From Paraburkholderia sp. BL9I2N2 (GTDB taxonomy: Bacteria; Pseudomonadota; Gammaproteobacteria; Burkholderiales; Burkholderiaceae), in the NCBI RefSeq assembly GCF_004339745.1, contig NZ_SMGP01000002.1:310001-374000 (forward strand): a DNA stretch of 64,000 nucleotides, in the 5' to 3' direction. Within the stretch, counting starts at the first letter, position 1. Every line of letters begins with the position of its first letter. A program made the position numbers and the translations under genes. Below the pieces are notes generated by a model. That model did no database searches and had not been told where the DNA came from. It saw only the letters and a program-made list of their open reading frames with translations. This document shows, in pieces, positions 1 through 8,676 of this stretch.

Positions 1-1731
1 GCGACGCTCAACAGGCAGTTCGCGTCCGGCGGCAGATAAATACGCACCACGTCCGGGCTTTTATTCGTGACGACATCCAGAAAGCCGGGGTCCTGGTGCG
101 TGAAGCCGTTGTGATCCTGACGCCACACGAGCGACGTGATCAGCAGATTGATCGACGGCACCGGCTGCCGCCAGCCGAGATCGCGCTTGGCCTTCTCCAG
201 CCACTTGGCGTGCTGGTTGAACATCGAATCGATCACGTGGACGAAGGCTTCATACGTGGCGAACAGACCGTGGCGGCCGGTCAGCACATAGCCTTCGAAC
301 CAGCCTTCGAGCGTGTGTTCGCTGAGCATTTCCATCACGCGGCCGTCTACCGCGAGGTCGCCGCCGTCCGCGTCGCCCGGTTCGGTTTGCGCGAGCCAGG
401 TTTTTTCCGACGCTTCATAGATCGCGGTCAGCTTGTTGCTCGCGGTTTCGTCGGGGCCGAACACGCGGAAGTTCGTCATGTTGTTGCGCATCACGTCGCG
501 CAGGAACTTGCCGAGCACCTCGGTCGGCGACGTGTACGAGCCGCCCGGCTTTTTGACCGCCACCGCGTAATCGCGAAACGGCGGCATGTCGAGCGTCTTG
601 CAGAGCAAGCCGCCGTTTCGCATGCGGATTGGCGCTGATGCGGCGCGCGCCCACGGGCGCGAGTTCGCGCAGTTCTTTCACGAGGCGCCCTGCTTCGTCG
701 AACAGCGTCTCAGGCTCGTAACCGCGCAGCCAGCTTTCCACCAGCTTCAGGCTCTTGCCGTTGGTCACCGGATCGAGCACGGGCACCTGATGCGCGCGCC
801 ACGAACCTTCCACCTTGTGCCCGTCGACTTCCTTCGGGCCAGTCCAGCCTTTGGGCGAACGCAGCACGATCATCGGCCAGCGCGGCCGCGACGCGTCGTT
901 GCTTTCACGCGCACGCTGCTGGATCGCGCGGATTTCGCCGATGCACTGTTCGAGCGTCGCGGCCATCTGCTGATGCATGACGGCGGGATCGTCGCCTTCG
1001 ACGAAATACGGTTTGTGGCCGTAGCCGGTCAGCAAAGCTTCGAGCTCCTCGCGGGGAATGCGCGCGAGAATGGTCGGATTGGCGATCTTGTAGCCGTTCA
1101 GATGCAGCACCGGCAACACCGCGCCGTCGCGGATCGGATTGAGGAATTTGTTCGAGTGCCAGGAGGTGGCGAGCGGGCCGGTTTCCGCTTCGCCATCGCC
1201 GATCATCACGGCGACGATCAGATCGGGATTGTCGAACGCGGCGCCGTAGCCGTGCGAGAGGCTATAGCCGAGCTCGCCGCCTTCGTGAATCGAGCCGGGC
1301 GTCTCGGGTGTGCAATGCGAGCCGATGCCGCCGGGAAATGAAAACTGCCGGAAAAAACGCTGCATGCCGGCTTCGTCTTCGCTGCGGTCGGGGTAGATTT
1401 CCGAGTAGTGCCCTTCCAGATAGCAATGAGCCAGCGTGGCCGGCGCGCCATGACCGGGACCGGCCACGTAGATCATGTCCAGATCGAGCTTTTTGATGAG
1501 CCGGTTCAGATGCACGAGCAGGAAACTCTGTCCCGGGTCCGAACCCCAGTGGCCCAGCAGGCGGTTCTTGATGTGTTCGGGCTTCAGCGGTTCGCGCAGC
1601 AGCGGATTGTCGCGCAAATAGATCATGCCGGCCGACAGGTAGTTGCAGGCTCGCCAGTAGCGGTCCATGTTGCGCAACGTGTCGGCGTCCAATGTTTGCG
1701 GCGGCGTGGGATGAGAGGTTGCTTCAGCCAT
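1..1731 (-). CDS. Phosphoketolase (xylulose-5-P/fructose-6-P), 3' partial, frameshifted
   Basis: Thiamine-diphosphate enzyme that splits xylulose-5-phosphate and/or fructose-6-phosphate with inorganic phosphate to give acetyl-phosphate. The first ~370 residues show the family signatures HWGSDPGQ (61-68), GPGHGAP (91-97), SHCTPETPGSIHEGGE (138-152) and the diphosphate-binding GDGEAETG (178-185). The start follows AAGGAG with a good spacing. Near 616-618 the reading frame is broken: one extra base in a T3 run (plus strand) shifts ...ISANPHA into nonsense that stops at 415. In the next frame the normal sequence resumes (NGGLLCKTLDMPPF) and stays open to base 1, giving about 575 of the usual ~790 residues before the window edge. 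It is either a recent pseudogene or a sequencing error; everything else is intact. Confidence 0.9.
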
Positions 1732-2128
1732 GGTGTCACTCCTTGGAAAGGACTGTCAGGCAGGTTGGCGGATGCGGCAACGGTGATTCGTGAGGCGGCC
1801 GGCGCGAAAGAAACCAGTGGTACCGGCCATGCTGTCATGCGGATGACACAACGAAAGCGTAAGGGCAAAGGCCCGTGGCAGCGGGCCTTTGCGCCCTTGT
1901 CTGGTGATCGTCAGTGTGACAGGAAGCGGGCCGCATGGTTCGACGCAATCGTCCAAAGCTTGATCCATCTGCGACTGCGCGACCGTGATGACATTCCGCC
2001 TCATGACGCATGCGTTAGACTTTAAGCGCGTATTAAGCGAATGCCTTTAAGCTGCTCATGCTTCATGCGCGACGGCGGACCGCATCTGGCGCGTACCACC
2101 TTGCTCGCCCCTTACCAAACATTCCATC
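1732..2128. other. Intergenic region upstream of phosphoketolase
   Basis: About 400 bases between the divergent phosphoketolase and the small membrane ORF. It should hold the promoters of both. The only clear structure is a perfect 10-bp-stem hairpin at 1866-1891, listed separately. Near 2020-2055 there are repeated AAGC-containing words (TTTAAGCG, ATTAAGCG, TTTAAGC), which I cannot assign to a regulator. I see no convincing gene in it. Confidence 0.5.
1866..1891. other. Perfect hairpin (10-bp stem, 6-base loop)
   Basis: The arms CAAAGGCCCG and CGGGCCTTTG enclose TGGCAG. There is no run of T after either arm, so a classical terminator is not well supported. It sits in the leader or promoter region between divergent genes and could be an mRNA leader structure of the phosphoketolase gene or an insulator. 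Confidence 0.5.
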
Positions 2129-2254
2129 ATGCCGACACCCAGTCGCCTCAAAGCGCCGTTGATCCTTGTTCTGACATTGGTGTTCCTGTTCGCGGGTGTG
2201 GCCATTCTGGTCGGCGTGTTCGGCTTGCTGGTCAAGCTGTTCGGCCACGCCTGA
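2129..2254 (+). CDS. Small single-span membrane protein (41 aa)
   Basis: A 41-codon ORF beginning MPTPSRLKAPLILVL. It has a basic N-terminus (R6, K8) followed by one long hydrophobic segment at about residues 9-36 and a short charged tail, as expected of a single-span inner-membrane peptide. I do not recognise a family. There is no strong Shine-Dalgarno sequence. It could be a real small protein because the hydrophobic pattern is unbroken, but the length alone gives limited support. Confidence 0.4.
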   Translation: MPTPSRLKAPLILVLTLVFLFAGVAILVGVFGLLVKLFGHA

Positions 2255-2378
2255 GTGCCGCTGCGCGGGCGTCGCCGGCGCAAAATGTGTATCCTGAGCA
2301 ATCTTCCCGGCGCCTTCACGTGTGGTCTCCCGCCTTCCCGAGACCTGGGGCGCCCAGCCTGATTGCAAGGAGATTCCA

Positions 2379-2915
2379 TTGACGGACCACGCTGATACTT
2401 CCCCGCCCTCCGGCCAGCCGATCGACCCGGAGTTGCTCGAACTGGCGCACCAGGTTTTCGACCTCGCGCGGAGCGGCGATGCCGCCATGCTCGCGGCGGT
2501 GATCGAAAAAGGCGTGCCGCCGAATCTGCGCAACGACAAAGGTGACAGCCTCGTCATGCTCGCCAGCTACCACGGTCACGCGAACGCCGTGCGCACGCTG
2601 CTCGAACACGGCGCCGATCCCAATCTGCGTAACGACAACGGACAGACGCCAATTGCAGGCGCGGCGTTCAAAGGCTTCGACACCGTGATCGAAACCTTGC
2701 TCGCGCATGGTGCGGATGTCGAAGGGGCGTCGCCGGACGGACGCACCGCGTTGATGATTGCGGCGATGTTCAATCGCACGGCGATCATGGAATTGCTGAT
2801 AGCGCATGGCGCGGACCCGAAGGCCCGCGATGCGAACGGCGTGACGGCACTGGATGCGGCGGCCCGCATGGGCGCCGGCGATGCGCAAGCGCGCCTGAAG
2901 GAACTCGGTTCATAA
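2379..2915 (+). CDS. Ankyrin-repeat protein
   Basis: A 178-residue protein of tandem ankyrin repeats, with repeats reading like 'DKGDSLVMLASYHGHANAV', 'GADPNLRNDNGQTPIAGAA' and 'GADPKARDANGVTALDAAA'. It is a soluble protein-protein interaction module with no signal peptide. The start chosen is TTG at 2379, because AAGGAG lies at 2368-2373. The frame is open further upstream to an ATG at 2322, but that codon has no ribosome site. Short stand-alone ankyrin proteins of this kind are common in Burkholderiaceae; their partners are usually unknown and nothing in the neighbourhood reveals one here. Confidence 0.85.
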   Translation: MTDHADTSPPSGQPIDPELLELAHQVFDLARSGDAAMLAAVIEKGVPPNLRNDKGDSLVMLASYHGHANAVRTLLEHGADPNLRNDNGQTPIAGAAFKGFDTVIETLLAHGADVEGASPDGRTALMIAAMFNRTAIMELLIAHGADPKARDANGVTALDAAARMGAGDAQARLKELGS

Positions 2916-2997
2916 AGCGAACCGGTATTGGCCCGCGGCGCTGTTGCTCTCCATGTGCATGACATATTCATGGAGACGCGCCAGCGCCGCGAACCCT

Positions 2998-3690
2998 CTA
3001 GCGTTTCTCAGCCAACAACGACTCCACGTCGATCTCCGCCAACTCGCCGATCCGCTCCACCGTCACATCCGCCGGCGGATTGCTGGAGATCTCTTTCGGA
3101 TCGAATGCATAGTGCCCCTGGCGGGGAAACACCGTCGTCAGTTTCGCGCCCCATGCCTTTTTCATGGCTGTGAGAATGCGCAGCTTGTCGTCGACCATGA
3201 CATAGTGGCGCGCGGGATAGCACTCCATCACCTGATCGAGCATCAACTCTTTGTGGATGTAGATCAGCACGCGCCCTTCGACCTCGTCCCATAGCCCAGA
3301 GCGGGAGATCTTGCGCGGTTGGAACACCACGTCGCCGTCGGAGAGAATCACCGTGGGACCGCGCTCGCCCACATGCCGGAGCGCATCCAGCGCGCCCGGA
3401 TACAGGCGGTTCGCAAACGGATAGTCGATCAGGAACGACGACATCAACAACAGCCGCGTGTCCCGCGGGTGCTCCGAGCGATAGCGCTGCAGCGCGCCCA
3501 GGTAGTCGGCATAGCCTAGCTCGGTGCGCAGGTTCTCGAAGATTTCCCAGTACCGCGCGCTGTTCTCCGCGCCGAACTCGCGCATCATGTGCGCGCGCAG
3601 ATCCGAGAGCACATGGTCGTTGTCCAGCAAGGTGTTGTCGCAGTCGAACAGAAACACGACGTCGTGCGGCGTGGAGGTGGTGGCTTGCAT
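2998..3690 (-). CDS. HAD-family hydrolase
   Basis: Haloacid dehalogenase-superfamily phosphohydrolase of 230 residues. Motif I is DCDNT (16-20), giving the nucleophile and general-acid aspartates. Motif II is around VILSDGD and motif IV is VMVDDK. The cap is a short helical insertion after motif I. GGGAG precedes the start at a good distance. It ends 15 bases downstream of the gnd-type gene start-to-stop block (both on the minus strand, gnd upstream), so the two are probably co-transcribed and the substrate may be a sugar phosphate. That substrate is inference only. Confidence 0.85.
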   Translation of the reverse strand: MQATTSTPHDVVFLFDCDNTLLDNDHVLSDLRAHMMREFGAENSARYWEIFENLRTELGYADYLGALQRYRSEHPRDTRLLLMSSFLIDYPFANRLYPGALDALRHVGERGPTVILSDGDVVFQPRKISRSGLWDEVEGRVLIYIHKELMLDQVMECYPARHYVMVDDKLRILTAMKKAWGAKLTTVFPRQGHYAFDPKEISSNPPADVTVERIGELAEIDVESLLAEKR

Positions 3691-3705
3691 CGCGGCTCCC
3701 TGGAA

Positions 3706-4743
3706 TCAGCTTTTCGGCTTATCGGACGGCGTGGCCGATTTCTCGGCGTGGCCACCGAAATCCTTCCGCATGGCCGAGAGCACCCGGTTCGCGAAATCCG
3801 CCTCGCCGCGCGAACTGAAACGCGCGAACAGCGCCGCGCTCAGCACCGGAGTAGGCACGCCTTCGTCGATGGCGGCCGCCACGGTCCAGCGCCCCTCGCC
3901 TGAATCGGATACGCGTCCTGCGTAGTTTTTCAGCTCGACATCGCTAACGAGCGACCCGGCGATCAGATCGAGCAGCCATGAACTGATCACGCTGCCGCGC
4001 CGCCAGACTTCGGTGACGTCGGCGAGATTCAGATCGTACTGGTACAGCTCGGGTCGGCGCAGCGGCGAGGTTTCGGCGTCAGCCTCGCGCGCCTGCTTGC
4101 CGGCGTCGGCGTGATGCAGAATGTTCAGACCCTCGGCGTACGCGGCCATCATGCCGTACTCGATGCCGTTGTGGACCATCTTGACGAAGTGCCCCGCGCC
4201 CTGCGGCCCGCAATGCAGGAAGCCTTGATCCGCGGTGCTCGAGCCGGCGACACGGCCCGGCGTGGCCGGCTCTGAGCCGGCACCCGGCGCGAGCGTCGCG
4301 AAAATCGGTTCGAGCCGCTTCACGATCTCCGGTTCGCCGCCGATCATCAGACAGTAGCCGCGCTCGCGGCCCGCCACGCCGCCGCTGGTGCCGACGTCCA
4401 CATAGTGAAGCTTGCGCTCGGCCAGTTCGGCGCTGCGGCGGATGTCGTCGTGGTAATAGGAGTTGCCGCCGTCGATCACGATGTCGCCCGGCTCCAGCAA
4501 CGGCACGAGTTTCTCCAGCGTCATGTCGACCACGGCGGCGGGCACCATCAGCCACACGGCGCGCGGCTTCTCGAGTTGCGCGACGAGGTCTTCCAGCGAC
4601 GCCGCGCCCGCTACGCCGTCCTGTTTCAGCCTCTCCACCGCCGCCGGTTGCACGTCGAAGGCGATACAGTGCTGACCGCCGTTCGTCAGGCGCCGCACCA
4701 TGTCGGCGCCCATGCGCCCCAATCCAATCATGCCTAGCTGCAT
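3706..4743 (-). CDS. gnd: 6-phosphogluconate dehydrogenase, decarboxylating (short form)
   Basis: Oxidises 6-phosphogluconate to ribulose-5-phosphate with release of CO2 and reduction of NAD(P)+. The N-terminus carries the dinucleotide-binding GLGRMG (7-12). It is followed by IDGGNSYYHDD, the substrate motif DVGTSGG and the catalytic-helix sequence GAGHFVKMVHNGIEYG. At 345 residues it belongs to the short (GntZ/YqeC-like) class rather than the ~470-residue class. A family-atypical Ser/Gly/Pro-rich stretch (PGAGSEPATPGRVAGSS) precedes the catalytic helix. GGAG lies just before the ATG. The neighbouring HAD gene follows after 15 bases. Confidence 0.93.
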   Translation of the reverse strand: MQLGMIGLGRMGADMVRRLTNGGQHCIAFDVQPAAVERLKQDGVAGAASLEDLVAQLEKPRAVWLMVPAAVVDMTLEKLVPLLEPGDIVIDGGNSYYHDDIRRSAELAERKLHYVDVGTSGGVAGRERGYCLMIGGEPEIVKRLEPIFATLAPGAGSEPATPGRVAGSSTADQGFLHCGPQGAGHFVKMVHNGIEYGMMAAYAEGLNILHHADAGKQAREADAETSPLRRPELYQYDLNLADVTEVWRRGSVISSWLLDLIAGSLVSDVELKNYAGRVSDSGEGRWTVAAAIDEGVPTPVLSAALFARFSSRGEADFANRVLSAMRKDFGGHAEKSATPSDKPKS

Positions 4744-5117
4744 ATCTCGCTCCGGAAAGTGCCTCGTTGCGCTGCTGGATTTGCTTCGATGTTTTGCTTC
4801 GTTCTACCGCGGCTATGTTGCGTTTTCGCTGAGCGCTTCAGTGGCGGCGTCAGGAATCGCACCTGGCTACACTCACTGTAGTGGTGTTTCTTCGCGTGCG
4901 CCGGACACACGGTAGCGGCCCTGATTCGCTCTTGCAGCGAAGCGGGCATCGCCCATGCATCGAAAGACGATACGCCTTTTTGCAGAGGTTTTGCGCGGCG
5001 TAAAGTTCCTGGGCAGCGTGCGCTTGCGTCAGGGTTGCGCGGCATGACGCCCGCGCAGGCTTCGATTCGGCTGACCGCTTTCTTGCAGTTCGTGTTTTGC
5101 GCTTGAAGCCGGCGCGT
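4744..5117. other. Intergenic region between the MFS and gnd genes
   Basis: 374 bases lying downstream of the MFS transporter and upstream of gnd, all on the minus strand. It must contain the gnd promoter. I found short ORFs on both strands but none with a credible ribosome site or composition, and no strong hairpin followed by T. Nothing else can be assigned. Confidence 0.4.
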
Positions 5118-6446
5118 CTAGCGTTGTCGCTGTCGTGCCTGGAGTTTGCCGTATTGCGAACGCGCAAAACGCTTCACGGCGTTCCACATCAACGGATAGC
5201 GATAGCCCGGCACGGCGAACAGCACCAGCGCGCACAGCGCCAGCAGGCCGCAGAACAGAAACGTGCCGCGATAGCTGAACGCCTGCACCAGCAAGCCCGA
5301 CAACACGCCCGAGAGAATTGAGCCGACGCGCGCCGCATTGAAAAACAACGCGGTGGCGCGGCCCGGCGACTGTGGCATCAGATCCTGCACATAGGTCATG
5401 CCGAGGCACGAGGTCACGGCGACCACGAATGCGTTGAGCATCTGCATCGGGATCAGCACGTGGACATTCCCCGCCAGCGACATGCCGACGAAATACACCG
5501 CGTGCACCGCGGCGCAGGCGGCCAGCCAGTTCGGCTTGTGCAGCGCCGACGACTTCGCGCCGAGCGCGAGCATCATCGGAATCTCCATCAAGGCGCCGAG
5601 GCCGAGCATGACCGACACGTCCAGATGCGTGCCGTTCAGCCCATGCACGATGTAGAGCGGCAGCACGATCATGGTCGCGTTCGCGGCGAGGCCGAGCAAG
5701 GTGAGCGCGGCGACCGCGCGGCCGATGTCGTTGGCCGAGGCGACGCCCGGCAAGTCCTCGTGCGCATCTTCGCCGGGCGTGGTCAGGGGCGGCACGGTGA
5801 TCGAAGCCGACGGCTCCGACGCCGTGTCTTCCACCGTGTGATCGCCCAGATGGCCCTGCGGCTCCCGCATGCGCCATACGATCGTCGCGCAGGCGCCGAA
5901 ACTGGCGGCGGCGAACAGGAAGAGCCCGTAAAAGCTGCTGGCGGCGAGCACCAGCGCGCCCACCGACGGCCCAAACACCCAAGCCGCCGACAGAATGGTC
6001 CGCAAGGTCGCGCTGGCGAACACGCGCTCCGCCGGGTCCGCTACCGGCAAGGCCGCGCGGCTGAACGAGAACACCATCGAAATGGCCGAGCCGCCCGCGC
6101 CGATGAAGACGATCCCGACCACCAGCAGCAGCCGGTAGTCACGCACGACGCATAAGCACAGATAGCCGAGCGCCGCCGCGATCAGCGCGGCCAGCAGCAA
6201 GGGCCGGTGCCGCCCGCTCGCGTCGCTCCAGCGGCCCGCGAAGGTGCTGGCGAGCACCCCGCTCGCCGCGATCAGCGTCATGAAGACGCCGAGCCTGAAC
6301 GGCGTCATGCCGGCGCGCTCGACGCCGAACAGGGAGAGATAGGGAGCGGTGAACGACATCGCCACACCGAGCATGAGCGTCGCGGCGGCGAGCGGCTTGA
6401 AGCCGGGAATGCGCAGCAGGTCGAAAAAACGTGAGGTTTTTAACAC
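5118..6446 (-). CDS. Major facilitator superfamily transporter, sugar-efflux (SetA)-like
   Basis: A 442-residue inner-membrane protein with about 12 hydrophobic segments split by a long polar central loop (about residues 200-235, rich in E, D, T and P). The N-terminal half ends the first cytoplasmic loop with the MFS motif AGRWSDASGRHRP. The order of segments and the sequence 'AAPYLSLFGVE'-like N-terminus resemble sugar efflux transporters, but the substrate cannot be read from the sequence. The first codon is GTG and no good Shine-Dalgarno is visible, so the true start is uncertain by a few codons. No operon partner is within 150 bases. Confidence 0.85.
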   Translation of the reverse strand: MLKTSRFFDLLRIPGFKPLAAATLMLGVAMSFTAPYLSLFGVERAGMTPFRLGVFMTLIAASGVLASTFAGRWSDASGRHRPLLLAALIAAALGYLCLCVVRDYRLLLVVGIVFIGAGGSAISMVFSFSRAALPVADPAERVFASATLRTILSAAWVFGPSVGALVLAASSFYGLFLFAAASFGACATIVWRMREPQGHLGDHTVEDTASEPSASITVPPLTTPGEDAHEDLPGVASANDIGRAVAALTLLGLAANATMIVLPLYIVHGLNGTHLDVSVMLGLGALMEIPMMLALGAKSSALHKPNWLAACAAVHAVYFVGMSLAGNVHVLIPMQMLNAFVVAVTSCLGMTYVQDLMPQSPGRATALFFNAARVGSILSGVLSGLLVQAFSYRGTFLFCGLLALCALVLFAVPGYRYPLMWNAVKRFARSQYGKLQARQRQR

Positions 6447-6619
6447 GAGGGGCGGTGGGTCAGGGAAAGCGAGCCTGCGACGCGCTATGCACGCCGCACA
6501 CTTCGTGGCCGGAACGACCGGGGCATTATCGGCTTAGCTCGCGGGCGCGTAAACCCGCGCCACCGCATCCCAAAATTGCAGACCGCACCGTTGCCGCGGC
6601 ACCGACGGCGTGGAGCACG

Positions 6620-7132
6620 CTACTTGCCGTCCGCCGCGCGCATCTGCTGCGCTTGCGCCTTGTAGTCGTAGGTCGGATAAAACTCGGTGCGATAGCCGCC
6701 CCACGCGGTGGTTTCGATCGCCCGGTTCACCTCGCGCAGGCGGCTCGCCGGCACGCGCAGCGTGACCACCTGGCCGATGCCCATCATCACGTACCACGAC
6801 ACCACTTCGATGCCGGGCGGCGGAAAGGTCTTGAAGAATCCTTGTGCGCGCAACTGGTCGTTGATCTTCGGCAACGGCTTGGACTCGTCGTGCCGCAGGA
6901 AGATGGTGAGCAGAAAGGTGTCGTCGGGCGCGGATGCGGCGGCCGTTGGCGGTGCCGTGGCGCTCGAAGCACCGGAGGCGCCAGCCATGCCCGCGCCCGG
7001 CGCGGCGCTCGGCTCGGCGCCATGCGCAAGCGGCGCGACGCCGAGCGACACGGCCAGCGCGGCGCCGGCCAGGTTGCGGCGCAGCAGGTTGAACAACACG
7101 GCGGAACGGCGTGAAGCAACTGCATTTGGCAT
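6620..7132 (-). CDS. Exported protein of unknown function
   Basis: 170 residues starting at the ATG preceded by GGAGG (the frame is open upstream to 7210, but without a ribosome site). A signal peptide is clear: RR at about 9-10, a hydrophobic core LAGAALAVSLGVAPLAHG, and cleavage after AHGA. After an Ala/Gly/Pro linker the mature domain (about 65-165) reads FLLTIFLRHDESKPL...WYVMMGIGQVVTLRVP...YRTEFYPTYDY. It looks like a small alpha/beta fold resembling proteins annotated only as conserved hypothetical. It is probably periplasmic. No function can be assigned. Confidence 0.75.
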   Translation of the reverse strand: MPNAVASRRSAVLFNLLRRNLAGAALAVSLGVAPLAHGAEPSAAPGAGMAGASGASSATAPPTAAASAPDDTFLLTIFLRHDESKPLPKINDQLRAQGFFKTFPPPGIEVVSWYVMMGIGQVVTLRVPASRLREVNRAIETTAWGGYRTEFYPTYDYKAQAQQMRAADGK

Positions 7133-7276
7133 GGGATGCCTCCATGACGCGTTGGGAATCGGTTCGACGGCGCGCGCTTCGTTGTTTTTGTTTCGCTTCG
7201 GTGCATGCACGTGCGGCGTGAGGGTAGCAATATCCGCTCCCGCGCTGCAACTCCCGACCGCGCCTTGCAGCGCGCG

Positions 7277-7573
7277 TTACTGCACGACGTAACCGCGTTT
7301 TTCGAGCGTCCAGCGGTGCCACTGATTGCCATACATACCGCAAGCGATACCGAACAGCACCGACAGCACGAGTCCGATCAGGTCGGCGGTTTCGCCCCAT
7401 AGACCCGAGCAGAAGAGCAGCAAGTTGATCGCCAGCATGACGAAAGCAGCAAACCACATCTTCTTCGACAAGGCCCAGACGAAGCCCAGCAGACACGCAC
7501 CCCAACTGAAACCGGTAGCCACCGCGACGGTTTCTTCCTTGCCGGGGTAGCGCAGATAAATCCTTTCGCCCAT
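7277..7573 (-). CDS. DUF2628-type membrane protein
   Basis: 98 residues with the DUF2628 pattern: a GFSWGACLLGFVWALSKKMW segment leading into two to three hydrophobic helices (about 22-42, 44-62 and 64-80) and a short basic tail. GGAAGGG precedes the ATG. It is an inner-membrane protein of unknown role; the family is widespread in proteobacteria and usually monocistronic. It lies 144 bases upstream of the exported-protein gene on the same strand. Confidence 0.8.
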   Translation of the reverse strand: MGERIYLRYPGKEETVAVATGFSWGACLLGFVWALSKKMWFAAFVMLAINLLLFCSGLWGETADLIGLVLSVLFGIACGMYGNQWHRWTLEKRGYVVQ

Positions 7574-7821
7574 TTCTTTCCCTTCCTGCCTTCGATGATT
7601 CGCCGCCTGCCGGCAGCACCGGACGAATGTTTAACACGCCATGGCGGCAAGAATATGAGTTCGCGTGAAATTTACGCCGCCGCGCGCCGGGCCGCGCATC
7701 GGCGGAAGCCAGGCTCACTGACGATCCCGGGGATAGCTGCTACTCTTGGCAACTCCAGCCGCAGGGGCGCCACGGCGGCCCAAGCCCCTGCCTGCACAGG
7801 TTAAACCGCTCCGGAGCAAGC

Positions 7822-8142
7822 ATGGCAACCCAGACAGCCTATTCTTCCAAAGCCCCCTCGCGAGCCCAACTCGACGCCCTGGCGGGCGCCACCCTCGTCG
7901 AATTCGGCACGGACTGGTGCGGCTACTGCCAGGGCGCGCAGGCGTCGATTGCGCAAGCCCTCGAACCGCACGACGGCCTCAGGCATCTGAAGATCGAAGA
8001 CGGCCCGGGCCGGCCGCTCGGCCGCTCGTTCAAGGTCAAGCTCTGGCCCACGCTGATCCTGATGCGCGACGGCACGGAAGTCGCGCGGGTGGTCCGTCCG
8101 GCCAACGCCGCGGAAATCGCGGACGTGCTGACGTCGCTCTGA
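7822..8142 (+). CDS. Thioredoxin-like protein
   Basis: 106-residue thioredoxin-fold protein. The active site is WCGYC (C33, C36), with Gly-Tyr between the cysteines instead of the Gly-Pro of classical thioredoxin, which should alter its redox potential. The cis-proline motif LWPTLIL is present. There is no signal peptide, so it is cytoplasmic. The preceding sequence is GGAGCAAGC before ATG. The YjbQ gene begins 57 bases downstream on the same strand, so co-transcription is likely. Related short thioredoxins serve as disulfide reductants; the partner here is unknown. Confidence 0.88.
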   Translation: MATQTAYSSKAPSRAQLDALAGATLVEFGTDWCGYCQGAQASIAQALEPHDGLRHLKIEDGPGRPLGRSFKVKLWPTLILMRDGTEVARVVRPANAAEIADVLTSL

Positions 8143-8198
8143 GGTCTAGCGGCGCACGCTGCGCCTCACGCGCCGCGCCATCTCCACCCGCCACTATC

Positions 8199-8618
8199 AT
8201 GCGACAAGCCATCCACCACCTGAGCGTAAAGGCCCGCAGCCGCGGCCTCGTCGAATTCACTGACGAAGCGCGCCGCTTCGTCGCCGCGCAGGGCATCGAC
8301 ACAGGGCTGCTGACGCTGTTTTGCCGCCATACGTCGGCTTCATTGCTGATTCAGGAAAACGCCGACCCTTCGGTACAGCGCGACCTGGAGCGCTACTTCG
8401 CGAGCCTCGCGCCCGAAGACGCCGAGCGTTACGAACACGACGCCGAAGGCCCGGACGACATGCCGGCCCATTTGCGCACCGCGCTCACGCAAGTGCAATT
8501 ATCGGTGCCGGTCGAACATGGGCGGATGGTGCTCGGCACCTGGCAAGGGTTGTATCTGTTCGAACATCGCCGTCACACGCAGCATCGGGACATCGTGCTG
8601 CATCTGATCGGCGAATGA
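8199..8618 (+). CDS. YjbQ-family protein (secondary thiamine-phosphate synthase-like)
   Basis: A 139-residue UPF0047/YjbQ protein. The family signature is complete: FCRHTSASLLIQENADPSVQRD (about 42-63), then GPDDMPAHLR and the C-terminal GTWQGLYLFEHR...R. E. coli YjbQ shows weak thiamine-phosphate synthase activity and the family is annotated that way, but the physiological role is not settled. The ATG chosen at 8199 matches the usual N-terminus; the frame is open far upstream without a ribosome site. It is probably co-transcribed with the thioredoxin-like gene. Confidence 0.9.
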   Translation: MRQAIHHLSVKARSRGLVEFTDEARRFVAAQGIDTGLLTLFCRHTSASLLIQENADPSVQRDLERYFASLAPEDAERYEHDAEGPDDMPAHLRTALTQVQLSVPVEHGRMVLGTWQGLYLFEHRRHTQHRDIVLHLIGE

Positions 8619-8676
8619 CGGCGCGCTCCATTGCACTCGAAAGTTCGATAGAGAACCAAACGGACCGCTCACCGCC

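Noticed and set aside
4734..5167. Overlapping short ORFs between the MFS and gnd genes
   Set aside because: No ribosome sites, no hydrophobic or family pattern, overlapping each other in different frames.
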